NCBI GenBank assembly: GCA_016717005.1
Contig: JADJUF010000014.1
Span: 221,001-285,000 of the forward strand
Reading direction: 5' to 3'
Origin: Myxococcales bacterium
GTDB lineage: Bacteria; Myxococcota_A; Polyangia; Haliangiales; Haliangiaceae
Length of the DNA stretch: 64,000 bases
A program made the translations under genes and the position numbers. Shown here in pieces: positions 17,454 through 26,504 of this stretch. Each line of letters starts with the position of its first letter. Position 1 is the first letter of the stretch. The notes below the pieces were generated by a model. The model saw nothing but the letters and a program-made list of their open reading frames with translations. It was not told where the DNA came from and ran no database searches.

Positions 17454-18130
17454 GGCCCCTCCAGGCCCCAGGCGTAGCCGGCGCCCTTGACCGACACGAC
17501 GATGCGCGGGTGGGCCGGGTCGCGCTCGATCTTCTTGCGCAGCACCACGATCGCCATGTCGACCGCGCGCGTGTGCAGGTCGCCGCGCTGGCCGAACACC
17601 TGCTCGAGGATCTCGGCTCGCGACACCGCGCGCCCGCGCTGCCGATGCAGCCACCGCACCAGCCCGGCCTCGCGCGGGGTCAGCGGCGCCACCGCGTCGC
17701 CGCGGCGCACGGTCAGGCGCCCGAGATCGAGGACGGCGCCGTCGACGTCGAGGTGCTCGACCACCTCGGCCGGGGCCCGCCGGCCCAGCGCCCGGACCCG
17801 GGCCAGGAGCTCGCGGGCCGAGAACGGCTTGGTGACGTAGTCGTCGGCGCCCTCGCCCAGCCCGCGGACCTTGTCGTCCTCGCTGCCGCGCGCGGTCAGC
17901 ATCAAGATCGGCATGCCCGGCCGCGCCGCGCGCAGCCGCCGGCACACGTCCATGCCCGACAGCCGCGGCAGCATCAGATCGAGGACGATCAGGTCCCAGG
18001 CCTCGGCCAGCCCGCGCTCGACCGCGGCCAGGCCGTCGGCGACCGCCAGGGCGTCGTGGCCGTCCCCGCCGAGCAGGTCGAGCAAGCCCTCGCGGAGGCT
18101 GGCCTCGTCTTCGACCACCAGGATGCGCAC
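17450..18130 (-). CDS. Response regulator, OmpR/PhoB family
   Basis: A 226-residue regulator with a receiver domain (acid pocket VEDE, phospho-acceptor D51 in IVLDLMLP, switch T near LTARG, K101 in TKPF) and a winged-helix DNA-binding domain (LTPREAGLVRWLHRQRGRAVSR...VDMAIVVLRKKIE, ending KGAGYAW). It controls transcription after phosphorylation by the kinase encoded just downstream, to which it is coupled by a GTGA overlap. Targets are not shown by the sequence. Confidence 0.93.
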   Translation of the reverse strand: MRILVVEDEASLREGLLDLLGGDGHDALAVADGLAAVERGLAEAWDLIVLDLMLPRLSGMDVCRRLRAARPGMPILMLTARGSEDDKVRGLGEGADDYVTKPFSARELLARVRALGRRAPAEVVEHLDVDGAVLDLGRLTVRRGDAVAPLTPREAGLVRWLHRQRGRAVSRAEILEQVFGQRGDLHTRAVDMAIVVLRKKIERDPAHPRIVVSVKGAGYAWGLEGP

Positions 18131-18199
18131 GCCCCCAGTGTGCCATCCCCGCCGCCCCGGTAGGTCAGGCCCGTGTAAGGCCGCCGGCGATCGCCGCGC

Positions 18200-19849
18200 T
18201 CACCACGGCGTGTCGCGGTAGTCCTTGAGGAACCGGCCCCAGAGGTGGTGGCCGGTGGCGTGGCCGCTGAACACCGGATCGAGCACCCGGGCGGCACCGT
18301 CGACGATGTCGAGCGGCGGGTGGAAGCCGTGGACCTGGGTCTTCATCGCGGCGATCGTGACCGGGTCCTCGTCGGTGACCCAGCCGGTGTCGACCGCGTT
18401 CATGTGGATGCCGTCGCGCACGTAGTCCGCGGCCGAGGTCCGCGTCAGCATGTTGAGCGCGGCCTTGGCCATGTTGGTGTGCGGGTGCTTGTCGGTCTTG
18501 AACCGGCGGTAGAACTGCCCCTCCATCGCCGACACGTTGACGATGTGCTTGTCCTTGGTCGGCACCGCCATCATCAGCGGCTTGAGCCGCGCGTTGAGCA
18601 CGAACGGCGCGATCGCGTTGACCAGCTGGACCTCGAGCAGCTCGGCGGTCGGCACGTCGGCCAGGGTCATGCGCCACGAGTTCGTGTCGCGCAGATCGAC
18701 CTGCTGCAGATCGGCGTCGTAGTGCCCGGCCGGGAACAGGTGGCTGCCGCGCTCGAGGTCCTCGGCCAGGACCGGCACCTGCGACAGCACCGCCGCGCGC
18801 CACAGCCCGGCCGGCGCGCCGTCGCTGGTGGCCAGGGCCGCGCCCGACTCGAGCATCGGCGCGGCGGCGTGCTCGCCGACGCCCCACCACCGCGCCAGCA
18901 TCGCGCGCTCGCGCGGGCCGACCTGATCGGGGCCGACCGCCTCGCCGGTCAGCAGGTGATCGTAGAAGCCGCTGGGCCGCCGCACGGTCTGGCAGGCGTT
19001 GTTGATCAGCACGTCGAGCCGCGACCACGTCGCCCGCACGTGCGCGCACAGCGCCTCGACCGAGGGCGTGTGGCGCAGATCGCAGCCGTACACGTGCGCG
19101 CGCGTGGCCAGGTCGGCGCCGTCGGGCTCGGCCGCGAGGCGTCGGGCGGCGTCGACCGGGAACCGCGTGACGATGATGGTCTCGGCCCCGGCCCGCAGCA
19201 GCTTCTTCGCGATCTCGGCGCCGATCTTGACCCGGGCGCCGGTCACCAGCGCGACCCGGCCGCGCAGGTCGACGGTCTGGTTGCGCTTGCGCCAGTTCTC
19301 GTCGGCGCAGGTCGGGCACATCGCGTCGTAGAACGGGTGCAGCTCGTGGAAGTCGACCTTGCAGACGTAGCAGTTGCGGGCCTCGTGGACCCGGCGCGGC
19401 GCGTCGTCGTCGCGGCGGGCCTCGGCCTCGGCCCAGGCGCCGGCGTCGGGCCCGTCGTCGGCGGCGTGGTCGGGATCGTCGATCAGCTCGCCCGGGGGCA
19501 GCTCGGGCACCTTGCCCAGCGACGTGAACAGCGGCAGCTTGCGCAGCGCGCGGATGCCGGCGCCGTCGAGGATCGCGCGGTCGGCCGACTTCACCGCCAG
19601 CTCGGCCTTGCGGGTCAGGCCCTTGCGCATGGCCTTGCGGGCGTAGCGATCGGGCCGCGACAGCCGCCCGGCCGCCACCATCAGGCGCCGGCGCAGCTCG
19701 TCGGACAGCTCGGCGACGCGGCGCGGATCGTCGGCGTAGCCCTCGAGGAGGGCCACCAGCCCGGCGAGGTCGGGCGGCGCGTCGGAGTCGGGCGGGTCGG
19801 ATGACACGGCGGACGCTCTTAGCACCGCCGCCGCCCGGGCGGAACCCAC
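18200..19849 (-). CDS. SDR-family oxidoreductase with N-terminal extension and Cys4 motif
   Basis: A protein of up to 549 residues. An N-terminal helical region of about 190 residues ends in a zinc-ribbon-like pattern (NCYVCK, then MCPTCADENW), followed by a Rossmann domain (VTGARVKIGAEIAKKLL, VLINNACQT). The usual SDR catalytic Tyr of YxxxK is Thr (PHTNMAKAAL), while the Ser is kept (NVSAMEG), so chemistry may differ from classical SDRs. GTG 19849 abuts a 16-base palindrome holding TATATA 6 bases upstream; GTG 19807 is an alternative start that would remove 14 residues. Substrate unknown. It is divergent from the acylase gene. Confidence 0.78.
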   Translation of the reverse strand: MGSARAAAVLRASAVSSDPPDSDAPPDLAGLVALLEGYADDPRRVAELSDELRRRLMVAAGRLSRPDRYARKAMRKGLTRKAELAVKSADRAILDGAGIRALRKLPLFTSLGKVPELPPGELIDDPDHAADDGPDAGAWAEAEARRDDDAPRRVHEARNCYVCKVDFHELHPFYDAMCPTCADENWRKRNQTVDLRGRVALVTGARVKIGAEIAKKLLRAGAETIIVTRFPVDAARRLAAEPDGADLATRAHVYGCDLRHTPSVEALCAHVRATWSRLDVLINNACQTVRRPSGFYDHLLTGEAVGPDQVGPRERAMLARWWGVGEHAAAPMLESGAALATSDGAPAGLWRAAVLSQVPVLAEDLERGSHLFPAGHYDADLQQVDLRDTNSWRMTLADVPTAELLEVQLVNAIAPFVLNARLKPLMMAVPTKDKHIVNVSAMEGQFYRRFKTDKHPHTNMAKAALNMLTRTSAADYVRDGIHMNAVDTGWVTDEDPVTIAAMKTQVHGFHPPLDIVDGAARVLDPVFSGHATGHHLWGRFLKDYRDTPW

Positions 19850-19865
19850 ACCGTATATATACGGT
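19850..19865. promoter_or_regulatory. 16-base perfect palindrome between divergent genes
   Basis: ACCGTATATATACGGT is a perfect inverted repeat in the 18-base gap between GTG 19849 (minus) and ATG 19868 (plus). It contains overlapping TATATA boxes, and in each direction one lies 6 bases before the start codon. It could act as back-to-back -10 elements, as an operator, or both. No ribosome binding site lies between it and either start. Confidence 0.5.
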
Positions 19866-19867
19866 CC

Positions 19868-22219
19868 ATGCGGATCCTGGCCTTGCTCGTGGCGGCGGCG
19901 GCGTGCTCGTCGTCGTCCCCGCCGCCCTCGTCGCCGGCGACGCCGCTGCCGACGCCGCCCTCACCGGCGACGCCGACGACCTACCACGCCACGATCCGCT
20001 GGACCGAGCACGGCGTGCCCCACATCGTCGCCGCCGACGTCGGCGGCCTCGGCTTCGGCCAGGGCTACGCCCAGGCGCGGGCGCACCTGTGCGAGCTCGC
20101 CGACGGGTTCGTGCGGGTGCGGGGCGAGCGCGCCCGCTACCTCGGCCGCGGCCCCGACGACGCCCACGTCCAGAGCGACGTGGTCCACCTGCAGCTCGGC
20201 TACCTCGCCCGCGCCCGCGCGCGCTTGCCGTCGACGTCGGCCGAGACCCGGGCGATGGTCGCGGGCTTCGCCGCCGGCTACAACCTGGCGCTGGCGCGCA
20301 CGGCCCCGGCCGAGCAGCCGCGCGCGTGCCAGGGCGCCGCGTGGCTGACGCCGATCACCGACGTCGACGTCGCGGCCTACCTGCTGTCGCTCCAGGAGCT
20401 GGCGTCGACCCGGTTCCTGGCCGGCGCGATCGCCGGCGCCCAGCCCGGCGCGCCGACCGCCGCCGCGCCGCTGCCGTCGACGCCGGCCGGGGCCTCCAAC
20501 GCCTGGGGCCTCGGGGCCGACCGCACCGCCAGCGGCGGCGGCGTGCTGATCGGCAACCCGCACTTCCCGTGGCAGGGCGATCTGCTGTTCCACGAGGCCC
20601 ACCTGACGATCCCCGGCGACCTCGACGTCTACGGCGCGGCGCTGATCGGCACGCCCGGCATCCAGATCGGCACGACGCCGCACCACGCCTGGAGCCACAC
20701 GTTCTCGGCCTCGACCCACATGGTCGTCTACCGGCTGGCGCTGACCGCGACCAGCGCGCTGCGCTACCGCCACGGCGACGCCACGGTGCCGATCACCGCG
20801 AGCCAGCTCGCGATCGCGGTGCGCGGCGACGACGGCGAGATCACCGTCGAGCGCCACACCGCGTACAACAGCGCGGTCGGCCCGATGCTCGACCTGCCCG
20901 GCGCCGGCTGGGACGGCCCCGGCGGCTTCGCGTTCACGCTGCGCGACGTCGCCGGCGGCGGCGCGCTCGCGCTCGATCAGTACCTGGCGATGGCGCGGGC
21001 GCAGACGCGGGCCGAGTTCGAGGCCGCGCTGGCGCTGCACGGCACGCCGTTCGTCAACACCGTCTACGTCGACGGCGCCGGCGACGCGCTCTACGTCGAC
21101 GGCTCGCGCGTGCCCGACCTGACCTCGGACGCGCTCGCGCGCTGGAACCTGACCCGCAAGCTCGTGCCCGCGGTCGAGGCGGCCTGGGCCCAGGGGCTGG
21201 TCATCGTCGACGGCAGCGATCCGTTGAACGACCTGGCCCAGGACGATCCCCACGCCCCCGGCGCCATCCCGTTCGCGCAGGTGCCGCGGGTGCTGCGCCG
21301 CGACTACGTGATGAACGCCAACGACAGCGCCCAGTTCACCAACCTGGCCGCGCCCGAGGCGATCGCGCCCCGGTCGCCGCTGTGGGGCGACGATCAGCCG
21401 TCGCCGCGGACGCTGGCCAACCTGGCCGAGCTGACGCTGCAGACCGGGGCCGCCGGCGCCGACGATCGGTTCACGCTCGACGAGGCCATCGGCGCGATGC
21501 TGTCGAACCGCTCGTTCGTCGCCGGGCGCCTGCGCGACGAGGTCGCCGCCGCCTGCGCCGCCGGGCCGACCCCGAAGAAGCGCGCGGCGGTCGATCCGCT
21601 GGCGCGGCCGTGCGCGACCCTGGCCGCGTGGGACGGGCGCTTCGCCGTCGACAGCCAGGGCGCGCTGCTGTGGCGCGCGGTCGTCGACGCGCTGACCAGC
21701 GGCGGGCCGATCCCGTGGGCCCAGCGGTTCGATCGCCAGGCGCCGCGGCTCACGCCCGACGGGCTCACCACCTCGACCGCCGACGTGCGCGCCGCCATCG
21801 CCGCGGGCGCCGCGCGCCTGACCAAGGACGGCGTCGACCTCGTGGCGCCGCTGGCGGCGCAGCAGCAGGCCACGACGTCGGCGGGCGCGGCGCCCGTGCC
21901 CGGCGGCCTCGAGCGCGACGGCGTCGCCAACGTGGTGTCGTGGAACTCGTTCGACGCCACCGCGCTGCCCCGCTCGAAGCCGGCCGTGACCTATCCGGTC
22001 AACTTCGGCTCGAGCTTCATCCTCGCGGTCGAGCTGACCCCGACCGCGCGCACCGTCAAGGCGTTGCTGACCTACGGCAACTCGAGCGATCCGGCCTCGC
22101 CGTGGTATCGAGATCAGCTGGCCGCGTTCGGACGTGGCGAGCTGCGCGCCGTCCCGCTCACCGACGCCGCCATCGCCGCCGACCCCGCCTATCGTCTCGA
22201 GGAGCTCGACCAGCCATGA
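19868..22219 (+). CDS. Penicillin acylase family (Ntn-hydrolase) lipoprotein
   Basis: A 783-residue secreted protein. The signal peptide ends in a lipobox-like AAAAC, then a Ser/Pro/Thr linker. The alpha chain begins at about residue 38 (ATIRWTEHGVPHIVAADVGGLGFGQGYAQARAHL, shown here as its domain start only by ATIRWTEHGVPHI and GFGQGYAQARAHL). Autoprocessing would expose the nucleophile S210 in GASNAWGLG, and the beta chain then carries GNPHFPW and NANDSAQFTN. Family members hydrolyse amides such as acyl-homoserine lactones, penicillins or aculeacin; which one applies here cannot be read. It is coupled to the next gene by ATGA. Confidence 0.88.
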   Translation: MRILALLVAAAACSSSSPPPSSPATPLPTPPSPATPTTYHATIRWTEHGVPHIVAADVGGLGFGQGYAQARAHLCELADGFVRVRGERARYLGRGPDDAHVQSDVVHLQLGYLARARARLPSTSAETRAMVAGFAAGYNLALARTAPAEQPRACQGAAWLTPITDVDVAAYLLSLQELASTRFLAGAIAGAQPGAPTAAAPLPSTPAGASNAWGLGADRTASGGGVLIGNPHFPWQGDLLFHEAHLTIPGDLDVYGAALIGTPGIQIGTTPHHAWSHTFSASTHMVVYRLALTATSALRYRHGDATVPITASQLAIAVRGDDGEITVERHTAYNSAVGPMLDLPGAGWDGPGGFAFTLRDVAGGGALALDQYLAMARAQTRAEFEAALALHGTPFVNTVYVDGAGDALYVDGSRVPDLTSDALARWNLTRKLVPAVEAAWAQGLVIVDGSDPLNDLAQDDPHAPGAIPFAQVPRVLRRDYVMNANDSAQFTNLAAPEAIAPRSPLWGDDQPSPRTLANLAELTLQTGAAGADDRFTLDEAIGAMLSNRSFVAGRLRDEVAAACAAGPTPKKRAAVDPLARPCATLAAWDGRFAVDSQGALLWRAVVDALTSGGPIPWAQRFDRQAPRLTPDGLTTSTADVRAAIAAGAARLTKDGVDLVAPLAAQQQATTSAGAAPVPGGLERDGVANVVSWNSFDATALPRSKPAVTYPVNFGSSFILAVELTPTARTVKALLTYGNSSDPASPWYRDQLAAFGRGELRAVPLTDAAIAADPAYRLEELDQP

Positions 22220-23535
22220 CCCTCCGCTCACGCCTCCGCGGCGCCGCCATCTCCACCTTCCTCGGCGCCGACGCCGCCCGCCACGGCCTCGCCGATCTCA
22301 AGCGCCGCGTCACCGGCGGCGCGCGCGCGGTCGACTTCTACTTCGACCTCGCCGATCCCGCCAGCTACCTCGCGGCCCAGGCCGCCCAGCGCCTCGCGGC
22401 CGCGTACCCGATGCCAATCCGCTTTCACCTGGTGTCGGGCCCGGCCGCCGACGTCGACCCGGCGCCGGCGCTGCGCCTGGCCTACGCCGTCAAGGACGCC
22501 CACGAGCTGACCGCGCGCGTCGACCTCGACTTCCCCGGCAAGAAGCCGGCCGAGCCGGCCATCCTCAAGCGCGCCCACCAGATCCTGCTCCGGCCCCGCC
22601 CCGACGCCGAGCAGCTCGCGGTGGCGCTCGAGGTCGCCAAGGCGGTCTGGACCAGCGATCCCAAGGAGGTGACCGCGCTCATGGGCCGCCACGGCAACGA
22701 CGACCAGATGTCGGTCGCGCCGTTCCTGGCGACCGCGTACGGCAAGCTCCGCGCCGCCGGGTTCTACCAGGGCGCGTCGTTCAGCTACGGCGGCGAGTGG
22801 TACCTCGGGGTCGAGCGCCTGCCCTACCTCGAGGCCCGGCTCGCCGCCGACACCGGCGTCACCGCGCCGCCGGTGCTGACGCCCCGGTCGCCGGGCCCGC
22901 CGCAGCGGCTGGCGGTCGGCGCCGGGCGGCTGGTGCTCGAGGTCTGGTACTCGTTCCGGTCGCCGTACTCGTACCTGGCGATCGCGCAGCTCGGCGCGCT
23001 GGCCGCCGACCTCGACGTCGACCTGCGCCTGCGCCCCCTGCTGCCGCTGGTCGAGCGGGGCGCGCAGATGCCGAGCATGAAGAAGATGTACATCGCGCGC
23101 GACGCCCACCGCGAGGCCGCGCGCCTGGGCATCCCGTTCGGGCACATCGCCGATCCGCTCGGCGCCGGCGCCCGCAACGCGATCGCGATCCAGCGCGTCG
23201 CCACCGCCGCCGGCCGCGGCCTGGCGTTCGCCGAGTCGGCGATGCGCGGCATCTGGGCCGAGGCCCTCGACGTCGCCAGCTACGTCGATCTGCGCACGGT
23301 GGTCGAGCGCGCCGGGCTGTCGTGGGACGACGCGCGCGCGGCCCTGGCCGACGAGGCCTGGCAGACCGAGGTCGCCGACGCGGCGGCCGATCTCAACGCC
23401 GCCGGGCTGTGGGGCGTGCCGAGCTTCAAGGTCGGCGACTACGCGACCTGGGGCAACGATCGCCTCCCGCACGTCGCCGAGCGCATCCGCGGCCATCGGC
23501 GCGCGCTGGCCGAGGCGCCGCCGCCGCCGGCGTGA
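22216..23535 (+). CDS. Two-domain DsbA-fold protein (HCCA isomerase-like)
   Basis: A 439-residue cytoplasmic protein made of two thioredoxin-fold/DsbA-like halves of the 2-hydroxychromene-2-carboxylate isomerase type. The first starts FYFDLADPASYLAAQ (about residue 40) and the second VWYSFRSPYSYLAIAQ (about residue 245). Neither half has a CxxC; the S-P-Y/S context fits the glutathione-dependent isomerase or kappa-GST branch. The second half ends GLWGVPSFKVG, the cis-Pro region. The ATG overlaps the acylase stop, so the two are co-expressed. The reaction is unknown. Confidence 0.8.
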   Translation: MTLRSRLRGAAISTFLGADAARHGLADLKRRVTGGARAVDFYFDLADPASYLAAQAAQRLAAAYPMPIRFHLVSGPAADVDPAPALRLAYAVKDAHELTARVDLDFPGKKPAEPAILKRAHQILLRPRPDAEQLAVALEVAKAVWTSDPKEVTALMGRHGNDDQMSVAPFLATAYGKLRAAGFYQGASFSYGGEWYLGVERLPYLEARLAADTGVTAPPVLTPRSPGPPQRLAVGAGRLVLEVWYSFRSPYSYLAIAQLGALAADLDVDLRLRPLLPLVERGAQMPSMKKMYIARDAHREAARLGIPFGHIADPLGAGARNAIAIQRVATAAGRGLAFAESAMRGIWAEALDVASYVDLRTVVERAGLSWDDARAALADEAWQTEVADAAADLNAAGLWGVPSFKVGDYATWGNDRLPHVAERIRGHRRALAEAPPPPA

Positions 23536-23536
23536 C

Positions 23537-24163
23537 TCAGGGACAGCCCGGCGCGGGGCGCCCGTGGCTGAGCTCGACCAGCGTGTGGTAGCGCTGGATC
23601 ATCGAGTCGCGCATCTGACCGGTCGAGCCGCGCACCGCCGACAGGTGCTCGATGAACTCGAGCTCGGTGTGGCCCTCGGGCGCGGCCTTCAGCATGATCG
23701 AGCCCTCGATCAGCGAGATGAAGTCCGAGCCGAACACCTTCTGGTAGCGGATGATCGCCAGCTCCGGCGCCTCGGGGGTGCCGGTGATCGTCCCGAACCG
23801 CCACAGCTCGTCCCAGGCGACGGTGATGATCTCGTCGACCTCGTAGTGGTACTTCCAGCCGTACTCGTACTGCGGCTCGACGCCGACCATCGCGCTGTGG
23901 CGGGTGGTGGCGCAGCTCGCGAGGTGCTCCGGATCCTTGGTCGCGGCCCACACCACGCCCGGCGGCGCGAACACCAGCCCGCGGCCGTGCACGATCTTGG
24001 GATCGCTCTCGGCGGTGTTGGTCAGGAGCTCCTCGACGCCGGCGCCGGCCTGGGCCACGGGCGCGGTGTTGTCCTCGAGGGGCTCGAGGCCGTCCGGAAA
24101 CACGGTCGTGATGTCGTCCTGGCAGGCGGCCAGGAGCACGAGCATCACGGCGAAGCGCCTCAT
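23537..24163 (-). CDS. Hypothetical lipoprotein
   Basis: A 208-residue protein with a short signal peptide (MRRFAVMLVLLAACQDD) and a lipobox at LAAC. The rest is a single alpha/beta domain with aromatic strands (YEYGWKYHYEVDEI, WDELWRFGTITG) and an FIEHLSAVRG segment. The pattern recalls a START/SRPBCC-like pocket, but I would not assign it. The sequence AATAGT lies 6 bases before the ATG. It ends 1 base after the DsbA-like gene on the other strand. Confidence 0.72.
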   Translation of the reverse strand: MRRFAVMLVLLAACQDDITTVFPDGLEPLEDNTAPVAQAGAGVEELLTNTAESDPKIVHGRGLVFAPPGVVWAATKDPEHLASCATTRHSAMVGVEPQYEYGWKYHYEVDEIITVAWDELWRFGTITGTPEAPELAIIRYQKVFGSDFISLIEGSIMLKAAPEGHTELEFIEHLSAVRGSTGQMRDSMIQRYHTLVELSHGRPAPGCP

Positions 24164-24227
24164 GACACCACTATTGCGCCGAAGCCCGGCGGGTGCAAGA
24201 TCGAGGTCGGACCACCTGCCGTGGCCT

Positions 24228-24271
24228 GCGGACCTACCGCCCGCCGAGGTGACCAGCGGACCTACCGCCCG
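24228..24271. repeat. Short direct repeat upstream of a kinase gene
   Basis: GCGGACCTACCGCCCG occurs at 24228-24243 and again at 24256-24271, 28 bases apart, in the 137-base spacer between a lipoprotein (minus) and a kinase (plus). The spacing of nearly three helical turns would suit a pair of regulator sites, but simple duplication is equally possible. Confidence 0.35.
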
Positions 24272-24300
24272 CGCGCGTCCGGTGCGACACTACGCCTGGC

Positions 24301-26280
24301 ATGCGCGAACCGCGCCGCGATGAACCGTCGGAGACCTTCGGTTCCTACGTGCTCTTCGAGTGCCTGGGACGAGGCGGCATGGCGACGGTCCATCGCGCCA
24401 AGCAGACCGGCATCGAGGGCTTCGAGCGCCCGGTCGCGCTCAAGCGCATGCTGCCGTGGCTGACGAGCGACCCCGAGTTCGTCAAGTCGTTCGTGCGCGA
24501 GGCCCGGCTGGCGGCGCAGCTCCGCCACACCAACATCGCCCAGACCTACGACCTCGGGAAGGTCGACGGCGTCTACTTCATCGCGATGGAGATGATCGCC
24601 GGGCGCGACCTGCGCGAGATCCTCCGCCAGGCCCACAACACCGTCGGGCCGGTGCCGGTGCCGATCGCGATCCACGTGCTGTTCCAGATGTGCGACGCGC
24701 TCGACTACGCGCACAACTTCCGCGACGAGCAGGGCCGGGCCCTGGGGCTGGTCCACCGCGACATCTCGCCCGCCAACGTGATCGTCGGCGAGGACGGCTG
24801 CGCCAAGCTGGTCGACTTCGGCGTCGCCAAGGGCTCGACCGCGACCCTGGCCACGATGAGCGGCATGCTCAAGGGCAAGTTCGCGTACATGGCGCCCGAG
24901 ATGCTGCAGGGCCAGGTCGACGCCCGCTGCGATCTGTTCGCGGTCGGCGTGGTCGCGTGGGAGCTGCTCACGGCCAAGCCGCTGTTCGCGGGCGGCGACG
25001 ACATGGAGATCCTCCAGCGCGTCACCACCTGGGATCCGCCGCCGCCGTCGTCGGTCAACCCGATGGTGCCGCGCGAGCTCGACGCCTGGGTCCAGATGGC
25101 GCTGGCCAAGAACGCCGGGCGCCGGTTCCAGTCGGCGGCGCAGATGCGCGCCGGCCTCGAGCTGGTCGCGCGGGTGCCGTCGATGCGCGCGACCGGGCCC
25201 GACATCGCGGCGTGGATCGCGTGGGCGTTCCAGCAGAAGAAGGGCAACGTCGCCCCGGCGCCGGTGCCGATGTCGGCGGGCGTGTCGCTCGCGCAAGCGC
25301 ACGATCCGAGCGGCGACTCGGTGGTCGTGACCGTCGAGCGCCCGCTGAGCCCGGCCCGCGCCGCGGCCGACAGCCGCCCGCCGACGGTGCGCGCGTCGCC
25401 GCAGTCGGTCGGCCTGCCGACGACGCCCCCGGGCATGGGCGCGGCCCAGACGCTGCTCGTCGACGACGCCGCGGTGCTCGCGTCGACGCCAGCGCCCGGC
25501 GCCAACGATCGCAAGGCGACCGCGATGTTCGGCTCGGGCGTCCCGGTGCGGCAGTCGAACCCGTCGATCCCGGTGGCGACGCCGGCGCGCGCCAGCGGCC
25601 CGGTCGCGGTGCCGTACCAGGCCAGCGGCCCGGTCGCGGTGCCGATGCCGCCGCAGCCGAGCAGCGCGGTCGCGGTGCCGCAGAGCGCGTTCGAGCGCGG
25701 GCGCTCGGCTAGCCACCCGCCGCCGACCTCGGGCGCCCACGCGACGATGATCGGCGCGGTCGCGCCGATCCCGGTGTCGTCGCCGTCGGGGCGGTACGGC
25801 TCGGCGACCGCGCCGCCGCCGATGATCTCCCCCAGCACCGTGCCGCCGCCGATGACGACGCCCCGGGCGATGCCGGCGCAGCCGGTCTACACCCCGCCGA
25901 GCGTCCCGGCGCAGCCCGGCTACACCCCGCAGGCGTACCCGGTGCAGCACCCGGCGCAGGGGCTCGCGGCCCAGGCTGGCGCGACGCCTGGCGCGCGGAC
26001 CGTGGCGCTCGACGACCCGGCGGCCAGCGGCACCCCGGCGTGGGCCACCGCGCCGCGCGGCGAGCACCCGCTGCGCACGCCCGAGTACATGAACGCCGCG
26101 GCCGCGTACAGCAACAGCGAGCTCCCCCGCGGCACCCCCGCGCCGGCGATGAGCGGCCCCGGCGCCGCCCCCGGCCTGCCAGGCCCGCCCCGCAAGTCCC
26201 AGGTCGGGCTGGTGCTGGTGGTGGTGCTCGGGCTCGGCGCGGCCGTCGGCGGCTTCTTCCTGGTCCAGCACTTCCTGTAA
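24301..26280 (+). CDS. Serine/threonine protein kinase with Pro-rich linker and C-terminal membrane anchor
   Basis: A 659-residue kinase. The catalytic domain covers about residues 15-290: glycine loop LGRGGMATV, ATP lysine K48, E67, HRDISPANV (D154), DFG at 172-174 and MLKGKFAYMAPE. A Pro/Ala/Gly-rich linker of some 330 residues with degenerate repeats (ASGPVAVP twice) leads to one membrane helix at the end (VGLVLVVVLGLGAAVGGFFLV), so the kinase domain is probably tethered to the inner membrane by its C-terminus with almost nothing outside. Substrates unknown. Confidence 0.9.
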   Translation: MREPRRDEPSETFGSYVLFECLGRGGMATVHRAKQTGIEGFERPVALKRMLPWLTSDPEFVKSFVREARLAAQLRHTNIAQTYDLGKVDGVYFIAMEMIAGRDLREILRQAHNTVGPVPVPIAIHVLFQMCDALDYAHNFRDEQGRALGLVHRDISPANVIVGEDGCAKLVDFGVAKGSTATLATMSGMLKGKFAYMAPEMLQGQVDARCDLFAVGVVAWELLTAKPLFAGGDDMEILQRVTTWDPPPPSSVNPMVPRELDAWVQMALAKNAGRRFQSAAQMRAGLELVARVPSMRATGPDIAAWIAWAFQQKKGNVAPAPVPMSAGVSLAQAHDPSGDSVVVTVERPLSPARAAADSRPPTVRASPQSVGLPTTPPGMGAAQTLLVDDAAVLASTPAPGANDRKATAMFGSGVPVRQSNPSIPVATPARASGPVAVPYQASGPVAVPMPPQPSSAVAVPQSAFERGRSASHPPPTSGAHATMIGAVAPIPVSSPSGRYGSATAPPPMISPSTVPPPMTTPRAMPAQPVYTPPSVPAQPGYTPQAYPVQHPAQGLAAQAGATPGARTVALDDPAASGTPAWATAPRGEHPLRTPEYMNAAAAYSNSELPRGTPAPAMSGPGAAPGLPGPPRKSQVGLVLVVVLGLGAAVGGFFLVQHFL

Positions 26281-26290
26281 CCTGCGCCGC

Positions 26291-26494
26291 ATGACCGAGT
26301 CGCTCGCCGACACCGTCACTGAACTCGAGATCCGCCTGGCCTACCAGGATCGCCTCGTGGCCGCGCTCGACGAGGTCGTGCGCGCCCTCCACGATCGGGT
26401 CGCGAACCTCGAGAAGGAGCTGCGCGAGCTGCGCGAGAGCACCCTCGCCGGCCCGATGATCGGCCCCGCCAACGAGCCGCCGCCGCACTATTGA
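26291..26494 (+). CDS. slyX: SlyX family protein
   Basis: A 67-residue protein with an N-terminal coiled coil (TVTELEIRLAYQDRLVAALDEVV) and the typical Pro-rich end PPPHY. Length, coiled coil and tail match the SlyX family, whose role is unknown. It starts 10 bases after the kinase stop. TAACCT, which includes the kinase TAA, lies 7 bases before the ATG, so it may also have its own leaderless transcript. Confidence 0.85.
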   Translation: MTESLADTVTELEIRLAYQDRLVAALDEVVRALHDRVANLEKELRELRESTLAGPMIGPANEPPPHY

Positions 26495-26504
26495 GCTTCA
26501 GAGC

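Noticed and set aside
19801..22215. Long upstream extension of the double DsbA-like protein
   Set aside because: That part lies in the wrong frame of the acylase gene and is Arg/Pro/Gly-rich with no domain; the ATG at 22216 with ATGA overlap explains the start.
24301..26280. Possible start of the kinase from a TANNNT box
   Set aside because: CACTACGCCTGGC before the ATG has no exact TANNNT at 6-8 bases, so this gene was not counted in the leaderless set.
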